Source: Bacteroidota bacterium (lineage in GTDB: Bacteria > Bacteroidota > Bacteroidia > Chitinophagales > Chitinophagaceae). Taken from it: 57,100 nucleotides of DNA. The notes under the pieces are model-generated. The model worked only from the letters and a program-made list of their open reading frames with translations. It was not told the origin of the DNA and ran no database searches. Below, piece after piece: positions 53,180 to 57,100 of the stretch (the stretch's first letter is position 1; each line of letters opens with the position of its first letter). Made by a program: the position numbers and the translations under genes. The stretch spans positions 1-57,100 of the forward strand of contig JAUZOD010000023.1 of NCBI GenBank assembly GCA_030706635.1, written 5' to 3'.

Positions 53180-53818
53180 CTATAAAATATTGACCGCGCC
53201 AGTGAACTGGCTGTCGGATACTTTCTTACCATCGGCAGTGAAAACCCCCATATACGTCTGCACTGTTTTTCCGCTGAATGCCATCAGATCCATGGTAAAT
53301 GTGCCCGCATTTCTTGCCGCAGCGTCCTCAACGAATTCCCATTCGTCCAGGTCCGGGCTATACGCGGCCACAAACAAAAGATCAGAACTCAGCGCTTTTT
53401 TCTTTCCGCTGTTATCCGTCCAGGCAAGCGTCAGCTTTCCCGCTGTCGGGGACGTCGCCACCGGCGACAAAACATTCGGCAGGCTGCCTCTGCTCAACAC
53501 CACTTTTGGATAATCCACAGTAAAATCGGGCGCTGCGCCCGTGATGGCATGCTTGTTCTCTGAAAAGGCTTTATTTCCACCCGACATTCCTATGGCCGTC
53601 TTTTTAAAAGTCTGATCGAGCAGATCAGACAGCGGCCGGAGAAAATTGTTCATGAGTGTAAATTTCGCCTGCACTTCCAATTGTAATTCAGAAGCTGGTG
53701 CCGTCCGCTTTCGGGGCGGCCTGCTCCGGATCACATTGAGGCCTTTCCATTTGCTTCCAACGGCGGTGCCCAACTTACCGTTGAAGCCACCCAGGAAGCC
53801 CTTTTCAATAGTTCCCAT
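53180..53818 (-). CDS. DUF6266 family protein B
   Basis: A 212-aa DUF6266 paralogue of the preceding gene. N-terminus MGTIEKGFLGGFNGKLGTAVGSKWKGLNVIRSRP is Gly-rich and basic; the body carries LTLAWTDNSGKKKALSSDLLFVAAY and TVQTYMGVFTADGKKVSDSQFTG. No catalytic motif is seen. The family often occurs with phage-like or accessory genes, as here. Upstream lies a 470-base repeat-rich region that may control it. A role in defence, phage biology or cell surface is possible but none is supported. Confidence 0.82.
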   Translation of the reverse strand: MGTIEKGFLGGFNGKLGTAVGSKWKGLNVIRSRPPRKRTAPASELQLEVQAKFTLMNNFLRPLSDLLDQTFKKTAIGMSGGNKAFSENKHAITGAAPDFTVDYPKVVLSRGSLPNVLSPVATSPTAGKLTLAWTDNSGKKKALSSDLLFVAAYSPDLDEWEFVEDAAARNAGTFTMDLMAFSGKTVQTYMGVFTADGKKVSDSQFTGAVNIL

Positions 53819-53990
53819 AAGGAAGGATTTTTAATGTTAAAAAATGTAATTCCCGTTGTCAAAGGAAAGCGTATGCATTCACCACCAACAGCAGAAGAGG
53901 GCTTATTCACTTGCCGCAGACCCCTTATTACCATCGGTGCCGGACACTTTCCGCCGACAGCACAAATATGGGGTCGTTTTGAAGCCGGGT

Positions 53991-54020
53991 TTCGTAGTCG
54001 CGTCGTAGCCTACGAAAGAT
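53991..54020. repeat. 30-bp inverted repeat, left copy
   Basis: TTCGTAGTCGCGTCGTAGCC continuing to TACGAAAGAT. It is the reverse complement of 54224-54253 with one mismatch in 30. The copy itself contains TTTCGTAG/CTACGAAA arms (8 bp) around it. Confidence 0.85.
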
Positions 54021-54089
54021 TTTTTCCGGATCCCGGTTTCACCCAAAAAAGCAGATTACAGGCATATTTCTACCGGCGTTCTCCCGGAG

Positions 54090-54153
54090 TTCTTTCAGGT
54101 TTCTTTCGGAATTCCGCAACAAACCTGAAAGAAACCTGAAAGAAACCTGAAAG
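54090..54153. repeat. Inverted and 11-bp tandem repeat cluster
   Basis: Three exact 11-bp units AAACCTGAAAG run 54121-54153. Facing them, TTCTTTCAGGTTTCTTTC (54090-54107) is the perfect 18-bp reverse complement of 54127-54144, around the palindrome CGGAATTCCG. An 11-bp period keeps sites on nearly the same face of the DNA helix, which suits cooperative binding. Confidence 0.85.
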
Positions 54154-54223
54154 AATGCTGTTATGACAACGGGGTAAAAATGGATTCCATTCCTGCTGAT
54201 TCATCAAAACATTTAAAAATTAA

Positions 54224-54257
54224 ATCTTTCGTAGGCTACGACGTGACTACGAAAGAT
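54224..54257. repeat. 30-bp inverted repeat, right copy, with its own palindromic arms
   Basis: ATCTTTCGTAG and CTACGAAAGAT are perfect 11-bp arms around a 12-base centre; 54224-54253 matches the left copy in inverse orientation with one mismatch. It lies about 30 bases before the ATG of the 33-aa ORF, a position fitting an operator. Confidence 0.85.
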
Positions 54258-54288
54258 CCCTCAGCCAGGATAGCATATTTGTGAATTC

Positions 54289-54390
54289 ATGGGTTACGAA
54301 AACGATATCCCTGTGAGAAACGAATCGAGCCTGAGCCTGAAGCTTAAAGTCCGCCTGGCGACTGGCGGCCCTGAAACAAAGGGCAGGTAA
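54289..54390 (+). CDS. 33-aa small ORF before an intrinsic terminator
   Basis: ATG at 54289 to TAA at 54388-54390 encodes MGYENDIPVRNESSLSLKLK plus VRLATGGPETKGR, 33 aa, mixed polar. It lies 30 bases after a palindrome and only 8 bases before an intrinsic terminator hairpin that precedes the DUF5675 gene. It could be a leader peptide, part of an attenuator for DUF5675, or a small protein. No homologue was recognised. Confidence 0.45.
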   Translation: MGYENDIPVRNESSLSLKLKVRLATGGPETKGR

Positions 54391-54398
54391 GATTCAAC

Positions 54399-54442
54399 AA
54401 GCCCCTCTCTCTCCCGCCCTGTAAGGCGGGAAGGGGCTTTTT
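54399..54442 (+). terminator. Intrinsic terminator before DUF5675 gene
   Basis: AAGCCCCT...CCCGCC pairs with GGCGGG...AAGGGGCTT (loop CTGTAA) and is followed by T5. The stem is GC-rich and long. It stands between the small ORF and the DUF5675 ATG at 54457, so DUF5675 needs read-through or its own promoter. Confidence 0.85.
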
Positions 54443-54456
54443 AAAAAAAATTAACA

Positions 54457-54870
54457 ATGGAGCTGGAGCTTATCAGGAAATATTTTACGGAAGGAACCAA
54501 TGGAGAAATTCTTTACCGGGATCGTTTGATGGTCTATAGCATCGAACTTCCATGGAAGAACAACCAGGCGCGGGTTTCGTGCATCCCTGAAGGAAGATAT
54601 GAACTGGTAAAAAGATGGAGCCTGAGGTTTAACTGGCATTTGCAGGTGATGAATGTGCCGCAACGTTCGTTTATTCTAATTCACCCTGCAAATGATGCAT
54701 CACGGGAACTGAAAGGCTGTATTGCTCCCGTAGGTATAATAACCGGTGCCGGAAAAGGAATCCGTTCCAGGATGGCACTGAGCAAGTTGACCAGTCTGGT
54801 ATCGGGTGCACTGGACCGGCGCGAACAAGTATTCATAACAATTAAAAAAGACGATTATGAATTTAATTGA
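54457..54870 (+). CDS. DUF5675 family protein
   Basis: A 137-aa protein of DUF5675, a family found in Bacteroidota phage-like and secretion-associated contexts: conserved pieces are LYRDRLMVYSIELPWKNNQ, RVSCIPEGRYELVKR and ILIHPANDASRELKGCIAPVG. The Ile-His-x-Ala-Asn-x-Ala...GC stretch resembles a catalytic-like motif of a peptidase or transglycosylase fold, but no activity is shown. Its 3' end overlaps the start of the 68-aa holin-like gene by 14 bases, so the two are coupled. It follows a terminator. Confidence 0.82.
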   Translation: MELELIRKYFTEGTNGEILYRDRLMVYSIELPWKNNQARVSCIPEGRYELVKRWSLRFNWHLQVMNVPQRSFILIHPANDASRELKGCIAPVGIITGAGKGIRSRMALSKLTSLVSGALDRREQVFITIKKDDYEFN

Positions 54871-55063
54871 AAGGGCCGTGTCACCCACGTCCACGTTCTT
54901 TCAAAAGCTAAGGAATATCGGGTTGGCCCTGGCCGCGATCAGCGCAGCCATCATTGCCTCGCCCGTTGCCCTGCCTGCGATCATCACAACCATCGCAGGT
55001 TACCTGGCTGTTGCCGGAACCGTGTTGAGTGGAGTGAGTCAGATCACTACTACCAGTGATTAA
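54857..55063 (+). CDS. Holin-like small membrane protein
   Basis: A 68-aa protein with a short basic start (MNLIERAVSPTSTFFQKLRN) and one or two hydrophobic helices (GLALAAISAAIIASPVALPA, TTIAGYLAVAGTVLSGVSQ), the form of a holin-like or pore protein. It overlaps the DUF5675 gene and is followed by a terminator. DUF5675 plus a small membrane protein of this type occurs together in Bacteroidota, like a minimal lysis cassette of phage origin; this reading is inference. Confidence 0.75.
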   Translation: MNLIERAVSPTSTFFQKLRNIGLALAAISAAIIASPVALPAIITTIAGYLAVAGTVLSGVSQITTTSD

Positions 55064-55066
55064 CTG

Positions 55067-55083
55067 TCCCGGCTGAGCCGGGA
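55067..55083. repeat. Short hairpin after the holin-like gene
   Basis: TCCCGG and CCGGGA around a CTGAG loop, 4 bases after the stop. It has no T-run and is followed closely by the stronger terminator. Confidence 0.5.
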
Positions 55084-55087
55084 TGAG

Positions 55088-55117
55088 AAAACCCCCTGCG
55101 TTTGCAGGGGGTTTTTT
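55088..55117 (+). terminator. Intrinsic terminator after holin-like gene
   Basis: AAAACCCCCTGC pairs with GCAGGGGGTTTTTT around a 4-base loop, then T-rich sequence. This ends the DUF5675/holin-like unit. Confidence 0.9.
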
Positions 55118-55288
55118 GATTTCGTATTGATTTATTGGTGACGAAATCTCCAAGGGGAAGCCGCCTTTCCTGGATAATGGTATAATGAATTGTTTCAAAA
55201 CCGATATCGTTGCTTAACCTAATAATCCCATCTCCTATTAAATCCCAATGACAGGATCAGATCAGCTTCGATAACCGGGTTTCTCTTC

Positions 55289-56008
55289 TTATTGCACGTG
55301 AAGCCTTCTCGATTTTAGGACAGACAGTGCTAATTTAGATTTTTTCCTACTGTTACTACTCCTATTATTGCTGTTAATTGTGGTAAACCCGGCCTGGGTT
55401 TTAAGCGTTGCGGGTTTTCCACTGTTAATAGCCCTGGCATACTCAACGGGCGTCAGATCATGTAAAGAGCCATGCGGGATTTCGTTATTATAGCTGAACA
55501 TCCATTCGTCAGTAAGGATTCGAACTTCTTCAAGGTTTTCAAACAAATAGGCATCCAGAATGTCTCCCCGGTAGGTCTTATTAAAACGTTCGATAAAGGC
55601 GTTCTGCATCGGTCTTCCCGGTTGTATAAAAGTGATCTCGATATTTGTTGAACTGCACCACTCCGTAAATTCAAAGCTCGTAAACTCCGGGCCGTTGTCA
55701 ACTCTTATTCTGGACGGAAGGCCGCGCTGCTTCTCCAAAATTCTCATTTGGTTTATTACTGAACTGCTGGGCATTGAGTAATCCGGGTAAACCGTTAGGG
55801 CTTCGCGGCTGTATTCATCAATAATATCTAATACCCGGATCCTTCTGCCGTCGACCAGCGCATCGCTCATGAAGTCTATGCTCCACCCTTTGTTTAAGCC
55901 TTCCATAGGGGTCAGGGGCGTCTTGATGCTTGCCGGTAGTCGCTTCTTACCCTTTCTTCTGAAAGATAATTTCATTAACCGATACACTCTCAACACCCGG
56001 TCGTCTCG
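55289..56008 (-). pseudogene. IS3-family transposase remnant (C-terminal part of orfB)
   Basis: About 240 codons of an IS3-type integrase-core transposase, from RVLRVYRLMKLSFRRKGKKRLP to the stop. The DDE residues are visible: Asp in WSIDFMSDAL, Asp in RVDNGPEF and Glu in NAFIERFNKTYRG. The N-terminal part of orfB and all of orfA are missing; the frame before residue 21 of the open reading belongs to another gene. The 5' junction lies near 56008, where the remnant abuts a membrane-protein gene. No terminal inverted repeat was recognised. Confidence 0.85.
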
Positions 56009-56303
56009 GCCATTGATCAAAGTCGGCGACATAATCTTTCCATTTATCTGAACTATCAAAAGAAAAATAATTAATTATCAGAATAACGGCAAACGGCAAT
56101 ATGACCTTAAAGGACGTGACCTCAAGCGTAGCCTGACGATTAATAAATACTTTATAATAATTGTTTAGTGAAAATAAAAACCATATCTCCAACACCATGA
56201 TAAACACGCCCGCATAATAGCTCCCCAATGATTTAATTGCGCCAGTCAACGCTACCTTGTAGAATTTATAAAACAGATAGTAATATGCTTGCTTTATGAT
56301 CAT
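56000..56303 (-). pseudogene. Truncated small membrane protein cut by the IS3 remnant
   Basis: Starts MIIKQAYYYLFYKFYKVAL and has two hydrophobic segments (GVFIMVLEIWFLFSL, VILPFAVILIINYFSF) followed by DKWKDYVADFDQWPRR, the shape of small Bacteroidota inner-membrane proteins that end in FDKWPKK and a further membrane helix. Similarity stops at about residue 100, where IS3 sequence begins, so the C-terminal helix is missing. The frame then runs on 10-15 residues into IS3 DNA. Probably non-functional. Confidence 0.7.
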
Positions 56304-56469
56304 AACAAACCTTCATACCCTGGAAGTAAAATAAAACGGTCGTTGTTGAAGATAATACTTGGCAACCGTAAATCCCAGAGCAATGGGAGAAATCCAATTT
56401 TTGAAACGGCTACCCTACCTCAGCGGCTTAGTGGCTTTAGCTTTACCATCACTTGACCGAACTAAGTCA

Positions 56470-56895
56470 ATGATTCCACAAGGCCCCTTGTTTCATAAAC
56501 CCAAATCGATCATCGCCGCCAAGAACATTCTCTATGCAACCGTTTTCTTAGGAATTCTCAGTTCCCTTATCGGAGAATTCAGCGCGGGACTGCAAACATA
56601 CACAACCCTTCAAGGCCTGGTGACAACCATCTTAACCCTCGGCCTCTTGATCATTGCCATCAGACAAATCGGTTTGGGACGAAGATGGGCAAGAACAGTA
56701 TTGCTGGTTCTTATCATTATTGGTTTGCTGGCTGCACCAATATATGTCCCGTTCATCTTCCGTACCAGCATGGTTCTGGGCTTTCTGTTTGTGCTGCAGA
56801 CCATTTTACAAATCATGGCGCTGGCATTTTTATACAGCAGGGAAAGCAATACCTGGCTCAACAGCTTTAAAAATAAAGCGGTGGCCGCAGACTGA
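56470..56895 (+). CDS. Hypothetical membrane protein
   Basis: From the ATG at 56470 the product is 141 aa with four hydrophobic helices (NILYATVFLGILSSLIG, LVTTILTLGLLIIAIRQIG, ARTVLLVLIIIGLLAAPIYV, MVLGFLFVLQTILQIMALAFL) and a basic end. A longer reading from 56359 adds 37 residues of no clear character. The family is not recognised; it resembles four-helix inner-membrane proteins of unknown function. It is followed after 38 bases by another gene on the same strand. Confidence 0.65.
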   Translation: MIPQGPLFHKPKSIIAAKNILYATVFLGILSSLIGEFSAGLQTYTTLQGLVTTILTLGLLIIAIRQIGLGRRWARTVLLVLIIIGLLAAPIYVPFIFRTSMVLGFLFVLQTILQIMALAFLYSRESNTWLNSFKNKAVAAD

Positions 56896-56933
56896 GGCGG
56901 AATAATCAGTAAATTGTATATCAATCTTCAGCC

Positions 56934-57100
56934 ATGGAAGTCGACGAATTCTCATTCAACTTTTCCTATAAAGTGTCCACCTATTCCGTTCGGGTAAAGC
57001 GATTTATTGCCGATGGGGGCCTGCATCTTTGGACGCATGTAAAACAGCCCAGAGCCGCAGACCGGATTTTTAATTTTTATGAAACCCCTGATCCGCATAA
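56934..57100 (+). CDS. Hypothetical protein, cut off by the window end
   Basis: An ATG at 56934 opens a frame that runs off the right edge: MEVDEFSFNFSYKVSTYSVR, then VKRFIADGGLHLWTHVKQPR and AADRIFNFYETPDPH. At least 55 residues are visible with no stop. No motif recognised. It is 38 bases after the preceding membrane-protein gene and could be in the same operon. Confidence 0.55.
   Translation, partial: MEVDEFSFNFSYKVSTYSVRVKRFIADGGLHLWTHVKQPRAADRIFNFYETPDPH

Larger units (their letters stand above)
53819..54288. other. Repeat-rich intergenic region upstream of DUF6266 and the 33-aa ORF
   Basis: 470 bases without a convincing gene between divergent genes. It contains a 30-bp motif in two inverted copies (53991-54020, 54224-54253), an inner inverted repeat and three 11-bp tandem units (54090-54153). 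A short frame (53834-54139) has no recognisable protein and is not called. The layout resembles a shared control region. Confidence 0.6.

Noticed and set aside
53834-54139. A 101-codon plus-strand frame in the repeat-rich region
   Set aside because: It starts at a non-ATG codon, spans the repeats, and encodes no recognisable protein.
54121-54153. Short tandem repeats as a CRISPR array
   Set aside because: Units are 11 bp and directly adjacent with no spacers; no cas genes are present.

Overview
The window looks like a chromosomal segment of a Bacteroidota bacterium, most probably of the Chitinophagaceae. The grounds are the gene families present (a FecR anti-sigma protein with its ECF sigma factor, a TonB-dependent receptor with an N-terminal carboxypeptidase-regulatory-like domain, RteC, DUF6266, DUF6600, DUF4197, a fused bifunctional RibBA). 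The absence of Shine-Dalgarno sequences and several Bacteroidota-type promoter elements (TAnnTTTG near -7, sometimes TTG/TTTG 19-20 bp upstream) agree with this. No rRNA, tRNA or CRISPR array was seen. The assignment rests on family recognition only.

Layout. 1-5 kb: manA, a YraN-family protein, a membrane-anchored MutS-like ATPase, a cysteine-cluster protein and xerD. 5-11 kb: an epimerase, a YtxH protein, then a minus-strand operon of a large PIG-L deacetylase, two tiny membrane proteins and a sodium:solute symporter. 11-19 kb: gamma-glutamyltransferase, a very large TamB-like protein and ribBA. 19-26.5 kb: an Oar-like TonB receptor, then two esterases around an ATP-grasp ligase and a YbdK-type carboxylate-amine ligase, which may form a small peptide-like metabolite pathway. 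26.5-42.6 kb: thiolase, DUF6600 protein, a GMC oxidoreductase with its gluconate-dehydrogenase subunit 3-like partner, a subtilase, an MFS transporter, DUF4197, an FKBP isomerase, an alpha-glucan phosphorylase homologue lacking the expected PLP lysine, a lipoprotein, an Nramp-UspA fusion and isocitrate dehydrogenase.

42.6-51.2 kb: an ECF sigma factor sits directly upstream of a one-piece membrane protein that joins an anti-sigma-like N-terminus to a periplasmic trypsin-like protease. Then come a nucleotidyltransferase, a PLP enzyme, a secreted protein, lipB, and a second ECF sigma factor (with a C-terminal membrane segment) coupled to a FecR protein. 51.2-57.1 kb is accessory: RteC, two tandem DUF6266 paralogues, a 470-base intergenic region full of nested inverted and 11-bp phased repeats, a 33-aa ORF ended by a terminator, a DUF5675 + holin-like pair, an IS3-family remnant that has cut a membrane-protein gene, and two hypothetical genes.

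A theme across the window is a family of intergenic hairpins whose arms are built from 7-bp units (different units at each locus). They sit against gene ends, and at three loci they supply the stop codon and last residues of a neighbouring gene. The strongest candidates for something undescribed are these heptad hairpins, the sigma/anti-sigma-protease pair, and the RteC-DUF6266-DUF5675 accessory block with its repeats.
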